Part shown: piece after piece, positions 37,060-49,214 of the stretch | How positions within the stretch are numbered: position 1 is the stretch's first letter | Layout: the number at the start of each line of letters is the position of its first letter | Translations under genes and position numbers: made by a program | Assembly: GCF_036320965.1 (NCBI RefSeq) | Contig: NC_092276.1 | Location: forward strand, 6,575,782 to 6,639,781 | Length of the DNA stretch: 64,000 nucleotides | Reading direction: 5' to 3' | Origin: Panulirus ornatus | Lineage: Eukaryota; Arthropoda; Malacostraca; Decapoda; Palinuridae | Notes under the pieces: generated by a model | Seen by the model: the letters and a program-made list of their open reading frames with translations, nothing else | Databases searched by the model: none | Told to the model about the DNA's origin: nothing

Positions 37060-39208
37060 TTATGTTGTGGCACCAGTGTCACCTGGCATGATCATGTTGT
37101 GGCACCAGTGTCACCTGGCATGATCATGTTGTGGCACCAGTGTCACCCGGCATGATCATGTTGTGGCACCAGTGTCACCTGGCATGATCATGTTGTGGCA
37201 CCAGTGTCACCCGGCATGATCATGTTGTGGCACCAGTGTCACCCGGCATGATCATGTTGTGGCACCAGTGTCACCCGGCATGATCATGTTGTGGCACCAG
37301 TGTCACCCGGCATGATCATGTTGTGGCACCAGTGTCACCCGGCATGATCATGTTGTGGCACCAGTGTCACCTGGCATGATCATGTTGTGGCACCAGTGTC
37401 ACCTGGCATGATCATGTTGTGGCACCAGTGTCACCTGGCATGATCATGTTGTGGCACCAGTGTCACCTGGCATGATCATGTTGTGGCACCAGTGTCACCC
37501 GGCATGATCATGTTGTGGCACCAGTGTCACCTGGCATGATCATGTTGTGGCACCAGTGTCACCTGGCATGATCATGTTGTGGCACCAGTGTCACCTGGCA
37601 TGATCATGTTGTGGCACCAGTGTCACCTGGCATGATCATGTTGTGGCACCAGTGTCACCTGGCATGATCATGTTGTGGCACCAGTGTCACCTGGCATGAT
37701 CATGTTGTGGCACCAGTGTCACCTGGCATGATCATGTTGTGGCACCAGTGTCACCTGGCATGATCATGTTGTGGCACCAGTGTCACCTGGCATGATCATG
37801 TTGTGGCACCAGTGTCACCTGGTATGATCATGTTGTGGCACCAGTGTCACCTGGCATGATCATGTTGTGGCACCAGTGTCACCTGGCATGATCATGTTGT
37901 GGCACCAGTGTCACCTGGCATGATCATGTTGTGGCACCAGTGTCACCTGGCATGATCATGTTGTGGCACCAGTGTCACCTGGCATGATCATGTTGTGGCA
38001 CCAGTGTCACCTGGCATGATCATGTTGTGGCACCAGTGTCACCTGGCATGATCATGTTGTGGCACCAGTGTCACCTGGCATGATCATGTTGTGGCACCAG
38101 TGTCACCTGGCATGATCATGTTGTGGCACCAGTGTCACCTGGTATGATCATGTTGTGGCACCAGTGTCACCTGGCATGATCATGTTGTGGCACCAGTGTC
38201 ACCTGGCATGATCATGTTGTGGCACCAGTGTCACCTGGCATGATCATGTTGTGGCACCAGTGTCACCTGGCATGATCATGTTGTGGCACCAGTGTCACCT
38301 GGCATGATCATGTTGTGGCACCAGTGTCACCTGGTATGATCATGTTGTGGCACCAGTGTCACCTGGCATGATCATGTTGTGGCACCAGTGTCACCTGGCA
38401 TGATCATGTTGTGGCACCAGTGTCACCTGGCATGATCATGTTGTGGCACCAGTGTCACCTGGCATGATCATGTTGTGGCACCAGTGTCACCTGGCATGAT
38501 CATGTTGTGGCACCAGTGTCACCTGGCATGATCATGTTGTGGCACCAGTGTCACCTGGCATGATCATGTTGTGGCACCAGTGTCACCTGGCATGATCATG
38601 TTGTGGCACCAGTGTCACCTGGCATGATCATGTTGTGGCACCAGTGTCACCTGGCATGATCATGTTGTGGCACCAGTGTCACCTGGCATGATCATGTTGT
38701 GGCACCAGTGTCACCTGGTATGATCATGTTGTGGCACCAGTGTCACCTGGCATGATCATGTTGTGGCACCAGTGTCACCTGGCATGATCATGTTGTGGCA
38801 CCAGTGTCACCTGGCATGATCATGTTGTGGCACCAGTGTCACCTGGCATGATCATGTTGTGGCACCAGTGTCACCTGGCATGATCATGTTGTGGCACCAG
38901 TGTCACCTGGTATGATCATGTTGTGGCACCAGTGTCACCTGGTATGATCATGTTGTGGCACCAGTGTCACCTGGCATGATCATGTTGTGGCACCAGTGTC
39001 ACCTGGCATGATCATGTTGTGGCACCAGTGTCACCTGGCATGATCATGTTGTGGCACCAGTGTCACCTGGCATGATCATGTTGTGGCACCAGTGTCACCT
39101 GGCATGATCATGTTGTGGCACCAGTGTCACCTGGCATGATCATGTTGTGGCACCAGTGTCACCTGGTATGATCATGTTGTGGCACCAGTGTCACCTGCAT
39201 GATCATGT
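37060..39208. repeat. 32-bp minisatellite, about 67 copies
   Basis: The unit is atgatcatgttgtggcacca then gtgtcacctggc. It is extremely uniform: nearly all changes are acctgg/acccgg and ggcatg/ggtatg, with acccgg concentrated at the left end. It holds the palindrome catgatcatg in each unit. Confidence 0.97.
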
Positions 39209-39563
39209 GTCGTCTCGTGTTGGTGAGTCTCACAACAGAGCACCAGGAACACGTCTCATCACAGGGTTCATTGTATCAACCTTAAGCACTATGGTATGAC
39301 CCTAATCAACATGCACGACCCCTGAGTGCCATGATCAGGCCATCAGACCGAACAGTAGTTCTCAATGGTCGTACCGTCTTGGTAAAGGGTCGTGCTTCAT
39401 TAAGGGTCATATTTTCGTGTTGTCGTCTTCCTCAAGGGGTCACTTGTCTTGATCACATTCTTATGGAAGGTGAACTCGATCCTTTTATATCGCGCTACGG
39501 TGTCTCTAGAAGTGAACTTGTATATGACTGTATTCCTATTTCTGGTTGATACACAATGTGACA
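39209..39563. other. Unassigned DNA between two minisatellites
   Basis: No gene supported in about 350 bp. Confidence 0.5.
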
Positions 39564-39565
39564 CC

Positions 39566-40584
39566 TGGGCACGGGGCGAAGTGGCCAGGGTGTGGCACGG
39601 GGCGAAGTGGCCAGGGTGTGGCACGGGGCGAAGTGGCCAGGGTGTGGCACGGGGCGAAGTGGCCAGGGTGTGGCACCGGGAGAAGTGGCCAGGGTGTGGC
39701 ACCGGGAGAAGTGGCCAGGGTGTGGCACGGGGCGAAGTGGCCAGGGTGTGGCACCGGGAGAAGTGGCCAGGGTGTGGCACCGGGAGAAGTGGCCAGGGTG
39801 TGGCACCGGGAGAAGTGGCCAGGGTGTGGCACCGGGAGAAGTGGCCAGGGTGTGGCACGGGGCGAAGTGGCCAGGGTGTGGCACGGGGCGAAGTGGCCAG
39901 GGTGTGGCACCGGGAGAAGTGGCCAGGGTGTGGCACCGGGAGAAGTGGCCAGGGTGTGGCACGGGGCGAAGTGGCCAGGGTGTGGCACGGGGCGAAGTGG
40001 CCAGGGTGTGGCACCGGGCGAAGTGGCCAGGGTGTGGCACCGGGAGAAGTGGCCAGGGTGTGGCACCGGGAGAAGTGGCCAGGGTGTGGCACGGGGCGAA
40101 GTGGCCAGGGTGTGGCACCGGGAGAAGTGGCCAGGGTGTGGCACCGGGAGAAGTGGCCAGGGTGTGGCACGGGGCGAAGTGGCCAGGGTGTGGCACGGGG
40201 CGAAGTGGCCAGGGTGTGGCACCGGGAGAAGTGGCCAGGGTGTGGCACCGGGAGAAGTGGCCAGGGTGTGGCACGGGGCGAAGTGGCCAGGGTGTGGCAC
40301 GGGGCGAAGTGGCCAGGGTGTGGCACCGGGAGAAGTGGCCAGGGTGTGGCACCGGGAGAAGTGGCCAGGGTGTGGCACGGGGCGAAGTGGCCAGGGTGTG
40401 GCACGGGGCGAAGTGGCCAGGGTGTGGCACCGGGAGAAGTGGCCAGGGTGTGGCACCGGGAGAAGTGGCCAGGGTGTGGCACGGGGCGAAGTGGCCAGGG
40501 TGTGGCACGGGGCGAAGTGGCCAGGGTGTGGCACCGGGAGAAGTGGCCAGGGTGTGGCACCGGGAGAAGTGGCCAGGGTGTGGC
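39566..40584. repeat. 26-bp minisatellite with higher-order order, 39 copies
   Basis: Units tgtggcac + (A) ggggcgaag or (B) cgggagaag + tggccaggg. The unit order from left is AAAA BB A BBBB AA BB AA, one hybrid, BB A BB, then AABB repeated four times. The right half is therefore a 104-bp higher-order repeat. All frames are open because no unit junction makes a stop. Confidence 0.95.
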
Positions 40585-40589
40585 AGTAG

Positions 40590-41521
40590 AGGAGGTGGCA
40601 CAGCGGGTCAGTGGGTGGGTTTTTGAGACCAGTGAGGTCAGTCCCTCACGTGTCTTCACAGTGTCAGCAGGTTAACAGGTTATTGTAAGCTGTAGTGTAG
40701 TATTAAAGTTATTACATCATTCCAACGTTATTATGTTGTTGATGAGAGCCAACAGCTGCTGCTGTGTCACATGACGTCACCAGCTATTTATGGGCCACAT
40801 TTGTGCTACTAGTAAGCAACGCAGGCGACCTCTGTCCATCATAGCCACCCACATGGCTGACGCTCTCGCTACGTTGTAGGTGTGGTGTGGTACCTACCAG
40901 TCTGCTTCCAAGAAACGTTTACCCCATCAGGTGATACTGCCTCATATGTCTACCTCACCAGGTGATACTGGGCAAGTTTTATTCTTGTTTTATCTTATAT
41001 TCTTTCTTCTTTTACCCCTTTTAAGTTTCATGTACGTCCCAGCATTGCCTGAGACATTACTCCTTGGATGTGATAGGAACATTCTCCGTAAAGAAAGCGT
41101 TGTTATCAAAATTAAAACAAATTTAACTTGTTATAGAAATTTACGAATGTTAATATAGAAATATGAAAGACAATAATTTCTCTCTTTCGAGAAAAGATGA
41201 AATACTTGTTAGTCCTTAGACCAGATTTACTGTGATCTGCAGGCAGTTAGACACAAGGTCAGTCTGGGCTTGGCTTATCTCCCAAAAACAAATTGAGTTC
41301 AAGTATACTAGTGGGTTAGAGACGTGTGTCGTACCAGTTGATGTAGCTTGGCCTGCCCCACTCTGGTGACTTCACAAACCGGCCGTGTGACCTGCCTCAG
41401 CCGACCCCTTGTGCCAGCCAGAAGCAGGACGCGCCGCACCGCCTCCCTCTCACTCACCACAGTGAGAGGGACCTACGTACCTACCTTGCCTGTCCCGTCC
41501 TCCTCCTGCCTATATTATTGC
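40590..41521. other. Unassigned DNA
   Basis: No coding region recognised. A perfect CRE word tgacgtca occurs at 40772-40779, but there is no gene beside it that I can support. Confidence 0.5.
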
Positions 41522-41522
41522 T

Positions 41523-41589
<67 letters not shown>
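41522..41589. repeat. (CT)n microsatellite
   Basis: About 34 CT dinucleotides. Confidence 0.97.
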
Positions 41590-41592
<3 letters not shown>

Positions 41593-41739
41593 GTGAAGTG
41601 GAATTACCTATTTGTAATTGGAATTTTACACTTGTGGGACTCCATCTTGAACACTCTCTCCTGTTGAATATTTGCATGCTGTCTAACCTAACCTGCTGGT
41701 CCTAAATCAATATGTTCCAATCCTCCGCCGATGATTCAT

Positions 41740-42030
41740 ATTATAGAATAATATCTTTACATCTTAAATTTCTTATTTAGTTTCGCGTTATGTCCTCTCG
41801 TTACTCTCTTCCTACATGTGCTGTCCACTCTCCATTTCGTCGGATTCTTTTTAAGATTTTAAGGTTGAGATTGATTCACCCCTCAGTCTTCTCTCTTCCA
41901 AGGTGGGTCAATCTAAAGCCTCCAGCCTTTCCCTGTAGCTTACTTGTCTTAAGTATATTACCATTTTGATGCCTTCCTCTGGATCTTCTCTATATGTTCT
42001 TTGTGCTCCTTTAGGTGCGATGACCAAACC
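41740..42030 (-). mobile_element. CR1-like LINE relic 1 (RT C-terminal region)
   Basis: On the - strand, one frame at about 41870-42000 reads MVIYLRQVSYRERLEALD, stop, PTLEERRLRGESI. This matches the conserved block YRERLxxLxLPTLEERRxRGDLI found after the reverse transcriptase in CR1/Jockey-type non-LTR retrotransposons. Stops and frame changes show a long-dead copy. It is unrelated to the RTE-like family above. Confidence 0.7.
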
Positions 42031-42239
42031 TGAGAAGTTTTGGCCTTATATATGATATTAATAGCTTGTTAGATATTTCCTTACCGTTTTCCGTCGAACT
42101 TTGTCAATCATACAACTTAAATTTCTATATGGTTTCTGCATTAAGCAAGTCATTGTATTTCATTCACCCGTCATAAATATACTATGATAATGCATCCTCA
42201 CATTTTTCTTGCTTGATTACATGCATTATGTCTGCACAC

Positions 42240-42790
42240 TCAGGTTGTGATCAGGTCGCCTCTCACTCTTCTCTTATCTAAGGTGGGTAGATTTAAAGCC
42301 CGTAACCTTTCCCTATAACTCAACTGTGTTAATTCTGTTACTGTGTTTGTTCCCCCTATGAACGTTTTCTATGTATGTTTGGAGGGGGGGGGGGGGACAA
42401 AGCGACATTCAGGATTTCTCAGAGATTACAACAGCTTGTTTTCGCTGTGACCCGCCATCATAACTTTACATGTACTCGGGTTCAACTTTATCAACCATAT
42501 ATCAGTTTCACCTCCTCCTCTGCGGTCTCCACATTATATACGAACATTTTCACATAGGACTCCACCATGCCTTCTGACGCATCGTTTATATAGATCAAGA
42601 GTTATCGTTCCAGAACCTAACCCTGTAGTACTCCGCTAGTCGCCTCACCGCATTTGATGGTCTGTCCATGATAGATAGATTAATAAGTTTTACAATCAGC
42701 CTCCCGTGAGCTTAGTGCTTTCTGGCAGTCCAGATACAAACAGTGCAGCCAGCCTTGCCTTATGTCTTAGACACATCTCATTCTCTCGTA
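42240..42790 (-). mobile_element. CR1-like LINE relic 2 (RT motifs to C-terminal block)
   Basis: Going down the - strand: LYLDCQKAL (RT motif A, near 42740), SGVLQG (motif B, near 42640), LLIYINDASEGMVESYVKMF (near 42580), a destroyed motif C (VYNV in place of the DD signature), LNPSTCKVMMAGHSEN (near 42470), then TQLSYRERLRALNLPTLDKR and RVRGDLIT (near 42250-42340). The order is that of a CR1-like RT, with internal deletions and stops. It is inactive. Confidence 0.75.
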
Positions 42791-42999
42791 CAAATCAGAG
42801 GATTGTTACAGATGTCACCTTTCCCTGAGGTCGTCTCACTCAGGTGATGTGTCATCATTCATATGACTGTGTAGTTACCTTATTGTACTGTGGGGGAGGG
42901 AGTCTTTCTGCTCGTTACGCCCCGTCTCTTGATTGATCTCTACTATCATACAACATTTTCAACATTTATAAGCTGTTCACATGTAATTTGTTCTTAATC

Positions 43000-43277
43000 A
43001 GTTGATTCCATTCATCTAATCCTCTTATATTACTTTTTTCCAGTCTTCTTAGTGACTTTTATTTTCATGTTGTGTCCTCTGGTTATTGTCTCTGCGTCTT
43101 TGAAAGAACTGCTCACTGTCTTCGTCATCAGTCTGGTTTAAGAGCTTAAAGGCTGTGATCAGGTCACCTCTCTATCTTCGTTCTTCCATGGTAGACAAAT
43201 CTATGGCCTCTCGCCTTTCCCTGTAAGTCGGCTATCTTAATGCCGGTACCATCTTTTCTGCCCTCTTCTGGACCCTC

Positions 43278-43282
<5 letters not shown>
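43000..43282 (-). mobile_element. CR1-like LINE relic 3 (RT C-terminal region)
   Basis: The - strand frame reads VQKRAEKMVPALR, stop, PTYRERREAIDLSTMEERR, stop, RGDLITAFKLLNQTDDEDSE. It is the same conserved block as relics 1 and 2 plus its downstream extension. A (TG)n tract (43281-43315) abuts the upstream end. Confidence 0.72.

Positions 43283-43315
<33 letters not shown>
43281..43315. repeat. (TG)n microsatellite
   Basis: About 17 TG dinucleotides. Confidence 0.95.
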
Positions 43316-43672
43316 GCAATAGTGTCTGGTGATGAAAGTAGCTCAGTAACTTCAGGCGTCTGGAAGCCTAGTTCTTTAGCAGATCAGGTCAACATATTCT
43401 TAGAAGCACCAACTGGTACATTGGTCATAGTTCAGGTTTCTCTCTCGACTGTGGTACAATGTGACATTTAGTGTAGCAGTAATTGCCAGAGGTCACCAAG
43501 GCGCAGGTCAGTGTATAAAGCCTCCTCCAATATGAGATCACTGGGGTCAGGCTGGTGTTGTCGACCCATATCCTCAAGCAGATTCTGTGATTCCACACAG
43601 GTGATTTTGTAATTATTGTGGGATGAGGGGGGGGGGGGGGGGGTAGACGTGTTATGTAATGATATTGTCTTC

Positions 43673-44411
43673 CACCACACGACGTAAACCACACTCCTCC
43701 CTCCACCCTGGCTCACCACACGACATAAACCACACTCCTCCCTCCACCCTGGCTCACCACACGACGTAAACCACACTCCTCCCTCCACCCTGGCTCACCA
43801 CACGACGTAAACCACACTCCTCCCTCCACCCTGGCTCACCACACGACGTAAACCACACTCCTCCCTCCACCCTGGCTCACCACACGACGTAAACCACACT
43901 CCTCCCTCCACCCTGGCTCACCACACGACGTAAACCACACTCCTCCCTCCACCCTGGCTCACCACACGACGTAAACCACACTCCTCCCTCCACCCTGGCT
44001 CACCACACGACATAAACCACACTCCTCCCTCCACCCTGGCCCACCACACGACATAAACCACACTCCTCCCTCCACCCTGGCTCACCACACGACATAAACC
44101 ACACTCCTCCCTCCACCCTGGCCCACCACACGACATAAACCACACTCCTCCCTCCACCCTGGCTCACCACACGACATAAACCACACTCCTCCCTCCACCC
44201 TGGCTCACCACACGACATAAACCACACTCCTCCCTCCACCCTGGCTCACCACACGGCATAAACCACACTCCTCCCTCCACCCTGGCTCACCACACGACAT
44301 AAACCACACTCCTCCCTCCACCCTGGCTCACCACACGACATAAACCACACTCCTCCCTCCACCCTGGCTCACCACACGGCATAAACCACACTCCTCCCTC
44401 CACCCTGGCTC
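43673..44411. repeat. 41-bp minisatellite, about 18 copies
   Basis: The unit is cactcctccctccaccctgg then ctcaccacacgacataaacca. The left units carry gacgtaaacc and the right units gacataaacc, a CpG to TpG type change, giving two blocks. Confidence 0.96.
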
Positions 44412-45117
44412 GTCCTTGCTGTTCATCCTTGATGACGTTGTGTGATCAGAGCAGTTGATCCGAGATTTGCTGGGCAGGAGTGTGTCCCTTGCTCAGGTGT
44501 GGGGTTACTGCACTTTCCCTACCAAGACCCTTGAGGACGACCCTTGGACACGACGGCACTACTGGTGATGGTGTGACCCAGGGTGAACCTTGCCATGCTG
44601 CCAGTCTCACACTAGCACCCTCCTGCTGCTGTACACGAATCGAATTTCCTCTGTTGTTGACACGTGTTATGATGAGACAGACAGAGCCACAGTAGGAAGA
44701 ATGCATTACACAGGGCTCGCACGTTCCTGGTGCCGACATTATCTTGGTCTGTGAAACTAAAATCTTCCTCATCTAAAATTGGATACTTTATCAATATATC
44801 AAAAAGGGAAACAATACTAATTTTGATGTTGATTTTGAAAATTATATTCATAATAATGATTACAAATATTGGGCCGTTTTGACCTTAGCAGGAGTGTCAG
44901 TGAGTAAGAATGTTGCCGAGTGTGACAGCTTCAGTAAAACTCGACCTGCTCTGTACGGACGGACACACCAATCAGTCTTGCTTGATCCACTACCTTCATG
45001 AGACACGAGTACTGACTGTGTGTGTGTATGTATGTATGTATAGGCTGCTGAGGAGGAGAAGATGCAGACATCTGGTGATTTATTGAAACAGGGACAGATC
45101 AATTTTTTTTCTGAAGC
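44412..45117. other. Unassigned DNA
   Basis: No gene supported in about 700 bp. Short overlapping frames only. Confidence 0.5.
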
Positions 45118-45296
45118 TGTAGAAAGGACCATGTGAAGCTGTAGAGAGGATCATGTGAAGGTCTGGAGATCATGTGAAGCTGTAGAGAGGATCATGTGAA
45201 GGTCTGGAGATCATGTGAAGCTGTAGAGAGGATCATGTGAAGGTCTGGAGATCATGTGAAGCTGTAGAGAGGATCATGTGAAGGTCTGGAGAGGAC
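45118..45296. repeat. 41-bp tandem repeat, about four copies
   Basis: Units contain gaagctgtagagaggatcat then gtgaaggtctggagatcatgt. Confidence 0.94.
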
Positions 45297-45607
45297 TGTG
45301 CACTCTACTAGAGACAATGTTATCGTGGAACTTGTGATAGCCATATATTATTATCATAGTAATATGGTAATGAAGGGACCAGGAAATGGATAATCATATC
45401 AACTTAGCCGTCATCTTATTGAAATTAGTATCATTGTTGAAAATGCACTGAGGCGAACTGTCCAAATGCAAGCAGAATATAACATGTGAAACGTCTGTAG
45501 TGGCTCATTGTTGGCGTAAGTCAGCTGGTATATAGACGGAGGAGAAAAAGAGAGGCACACTAATATATGTATACATGGCTGAATAGACAGACGAAAAATA
45601 TCCATTT

Positions 45608-45769
45608 GAAGTGTCAGGTTGTAAGAGGCTGGGTGTCCCTGAGGAAGTGCTGGTCACACTGTGGGGTTCTCACCACCACAGACCTGTGAAGTGTCAGGTT
45701 GCAAGAGGCTGGGTGTTCCTGGGGAAGTGCTGGTCACACTGTGGGGTTCTCACCACCACAGACCTGTGA
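45608..45769. repeat. 80-bp direct duplication
   Basis: Two copies starting gaagtgtcaggttgtaagag and gaagtgtcaggttgcaagag with about three differences. Confidence 0.94.
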
Positions 45770-46507
45770 AGGCCTTAGCGACGTTGCTGTTAGGAGTGTC
45801 TCGCCCAGTGAACAATTGATGCAACATGACATACCTTAAATATCTTACTCCTGGTAGTTACAGTTGTGATCACGCTGGCTCACTCACACGAACACAGGAC
45901 ATGACAAGAATATCAGAGAATTGGTTGTCACTGTGCAGAAGGTTTGTACATTTGACTCATAATAAAGTGGTTTTATCCTTCCCTTTTGAGGTAATGGCGT
46001 ATGTCTGGAGCGTTACAGATGTCCACGTCTCTGTTTGGACGTATGAGGATTGTCTTACACTTGGACATCCTTATGGTTTGTAGCTGTTAATCATATACAT
46101 TGGAAATTGTGTTGTGAGGATCCCCAGCGACTGGCAAAGTTTCCTGAAAATCCGTCCTAACCTAGCAAAGGTAGCATAACCTAGCATAGGTAACATAACC
46201 TAGCATAGGTAGCATAACCTAGCATAGGTAGAGCAGGTAAGAATGTGTGGTTGGAGAGACCAGGAATGTAGGTAACTATAACTATTGTTGATCATCACAC
46301 TAGAGGTCGCACCAACCATACTTGCTTCCATCACAAGCCACACAGAGTCGTTATCTGTGCTAACTTATGCCAGGTTTGGATCAAAAATTATGAGCCGCTT
46401 GTTTTACAACCTTCACCAGAGAGTTTCCGGATGAAGCCTGAGACGTCTGTCCCTCAATGTGAACGCAATGATGCTGCCTCGCCAACGAAGGACACGTTGA
46501 ACATGCA

Positions 46508-46510
<3 letters not shown>
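45770..46510. other. Unassigned DNA with a 19-bp short tandem
   Basis: No gene supported. A small array of ataacctagcataggtagc-type units (about four) lies at 46155-46232. Confidence 0.55.

Positions 46511-46587
<77 letters not shown>
46511..46587. repeat. (TA)n microsatellite
   Basis: TA tract at the 5' edge of LINE copy I. Confidence 0.96.
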
Positions 46588-46591
<4 letters not shown>

Positions 46592-47257
46592 ATATATGGT
46601 GTGGGAGGCAAGTTGTTAGAAGCAGTGAAAAGTTTTTATCGAGGATGTAAGGCATGTGTACGCGTAGGAAGAGAGGAAAGTGATTGGTTCTCAGTGAATG
46701 TAGGTTTGCGGCAGGGGTGTGTGATGTCTCCATGGTTGTTTAATTTGTTTATGGATGGGGTTGTTAGGGAGGTGAATGCAAGAGTTTTGGAAAGAGGGGC
46801 AAGTATGAAGTCTGTTGGGGATGAGAGAGCTTGGGAAGTGAGTCAGTTGTTGTTCGCTGATGATACAGCGCTGGTGGCTGATTCAAGTGAGAAACTGCAG
46901 AGGCTGGTGACTGAGTTTAGTAAAGTGTGTGAAAGAAGAAAGTTAAGAGTAAATGTGAATAAGAGCAAGGTTATTAGGTACAGTAGGGTTGAGGGTCAAG
47001 TCAATTGGGAGGTGAGTTTGAATGGAGAAAAACTGGATGTGGTATACCGGGGTTGACGTGCTGTCAGTGGATTGAATCGGGGCATGTGAAGCGTCTGGGG
47101 TAAACCATGGAAAGCTGTGTAGGTATGTATATTTGCGTGTGTGGACGTATGTATATACATGTGTATGGGGGTGGGTTGGGCCATTTCTTTCGTCTGTTTC
47201 CTTGCGCTACCTCGCAAACGCGGGAGACAGCGACAAAGCAAAAAAAAAAAAAAAAAA

Positions 47258-47260
<3 letters not shown>
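46588..47260 (+). mobile_element. RTE-like LINE copy I with an internal deletion
   Basis: It starts at [18 protein letters not shown], covers RT motifs B ([10 protein letters not shown]) and C ([13 protein letters not shown]), then jumps from LNGEKL straight to DVVYRG (junction near 47035), losing about 190 codons of the C-terminal region in frame. A short-form UTR and tail follow, then (TA)n. RT motif A is missing through 5' truncation. Confidence 0.9.

Positions 47261-47331
<71 letters not shown>
47261..47331. repeat. (TA)n between tail-to-tail LINE copies I and J
   Basis: TA tract flanked by an A run (copy I tail) and a T run (copy J tail), so the two copies point at each other. Confidence 0.96.
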
Positions 47332-47337
<6 letters not shown>

Positions 47338-48090
47338 TTTTTTTTCTTTGTCGCTGTCTCCCGCGTCTGCGAGGTAGCGCAAGGAAACAGACGAAAGAAA
47401 TGGCCCAACCCACCCCCATACACATGTATATACATACGTCCACACACGCAAATATACATACCTACACAGCTTTCCATGGTTTACCCCAGACTCTTCACAT
47501 GCCCTGATTCAATCCACTGACAGCACGTCAACCCCGGTATACCACATCGATCCAATTCATTCTATTCCTTGCCCTCCTTTCACCCTCCTGCATGCTCAGG
47601 CCCCGATCACACAAAATCTTTTTCACTCCATCTTTCCACCTCCAATTTGGTCTCCCACTTCTCCTCGTTCCCTCCACCTCTGACACATATATCCTCTTGG
47701 TCAATCTTTCCTCACTCATTCTCTCCATGTGCCCAAACCATTTCAAAACACCCTCTTCTGCTCTCTCAACCACGCTCTTTTTATTTCCACACATCTCTCT
47801 CACCCTTACGTTACTCACTCGATCAAACTACCTCACACCACACATTGTCCTCAAACATCTCATTTCCAGCACATCCATCCTCCTGCGCACAACTCTATCC
47901 ATAGCCCACGCCTCGCAACCATACAACATTGTTGGAACCACTATTCCTTCAAACATACCCATTTTTGCTTTCCGAGATAATGTTCTCGACTTCCACACAT
48001 TCTTCAAGGCTCCCAGGATTTTCGCCCCCTCCCCCACCCTATGATCCACTTCCGCTTCCATGGTTCCATCCGCTGCCAGATCCACTCCCA
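47332..48090 (-). mobile_element. RTE-like LINE copy J, 5'-truncated
   Basis: It runs from the short-form tail up to [17 protein letters not shown] and covers only the C-terminal ~190 codons. A Trp to stop-type change (GVR then WFDR lost, near 47828) breaks the frame. Its upper end is fused directly to copy K in the opposite orientation at 48089-48091. Confidence 0.9.
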
Positions 48091-49214
48091 AGTTGTTAGA
48101 AGCAGTGAAAAGTTTTTATCGAGGATGTAAGGCATGTGTACGTGTAGGAAGAGAGGAAAGTGATTGGTTCTCAGTGAATGTAGGTTTGCGGCAGGGGTGT
48201 GTGATGTCTCCATGGTTGTTTAATTTGTTTATGGATGGGGTTGTTAGGGAGGTGAATGCAAGAGTCTTGGAAAGAGGGGCAAGTATGAAGTCTGTTGGGG
48301 ATGAGAGAGCTTGGGAAGTGAGTCAGTTGTTGTTCGCTGATGATACAGCGCTGGTGGCTGATTCATGTGAGAAACTGCAGAAGCTGGTGACTGAGTTTGG
48401 TAAAGTGTGTGAAAGAAGAAAGTTAAGAGTAAATGTGAATAAGAGCAAGGTTATTAGGTACAGTAGGGTTGAGGGTCAATTCAATTGGGAGGTGAGTTTG
48501 AATGGAGAAAAAAGAGGAAGTGAAGTGTTTTAGATATCTGGGAGTGGATCTGGCAGCGGATGGAACCATGGAAGCGGAAGTGGATCATAGGGTGGGGGAG
48601 GGGGGCGAAAATTCTGGGAGCCTTGAAGAATGTGTGGAAGTCGAGAACATTATCTCGGAAAGCAAAAATGGGTATGTTTGAAGGAATAGTGGTTCCAACA
48701 ATGTTGTATGGTTGCGAGGCGTGGACTATGGATAGAGTTGTGCGCAGGAGGATGGATGTGCTGGAAATGAGATGTTTGAGGACAATGTGTGGTGTGAGGT
48801 GGTTTGATCGAGTAAGTAACGTAAGGGTAAGAGAGATGTGTGGAAATAAAAAGAGCGTGGTTGAGAGAGCAGAAGAGGGTGTTTTGAAATGGTTTGGTCA
48901 CATGGAGAGAATGAGTGAGGAAAGATTGACCAAGAGGATATATGTGTCGGAGGTGGAGGGAACGAGGAGAAGAGGGAGACCAAATTGGAGGTGGAAAGAT
49001 GGAGTGAAAAAGATTTTGAGTGATCGGGGCCTGAACATGCAGGAGGGTGAAAGGAGGGCAAAGAATAGAGTGAATTGGAGCGATGTGGTATACCGGGGTT
49101 GACGTGCTGTCAGTGGATTGAATCAAGGCATGTGTATGGGGGTGGATTGGGCCATTTCTTTCGTCTGTTTCCTTGCGCTACCTCGCAAACGCGGGAGACA
49201 GCGAAAGAAAAAAA

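Noticed and set aside
39400..40675. Frames of 330-420 codons on both strands
   Set aside because: They come from the 26-bp minisatellite, which has no stop in any phase.
40772..40779. Perfect CRE word tgacgtca with a nearby ctatttatgg
   Set aside because: No gene, start site or exon can be supported next to it, so a promoter call is not justified.
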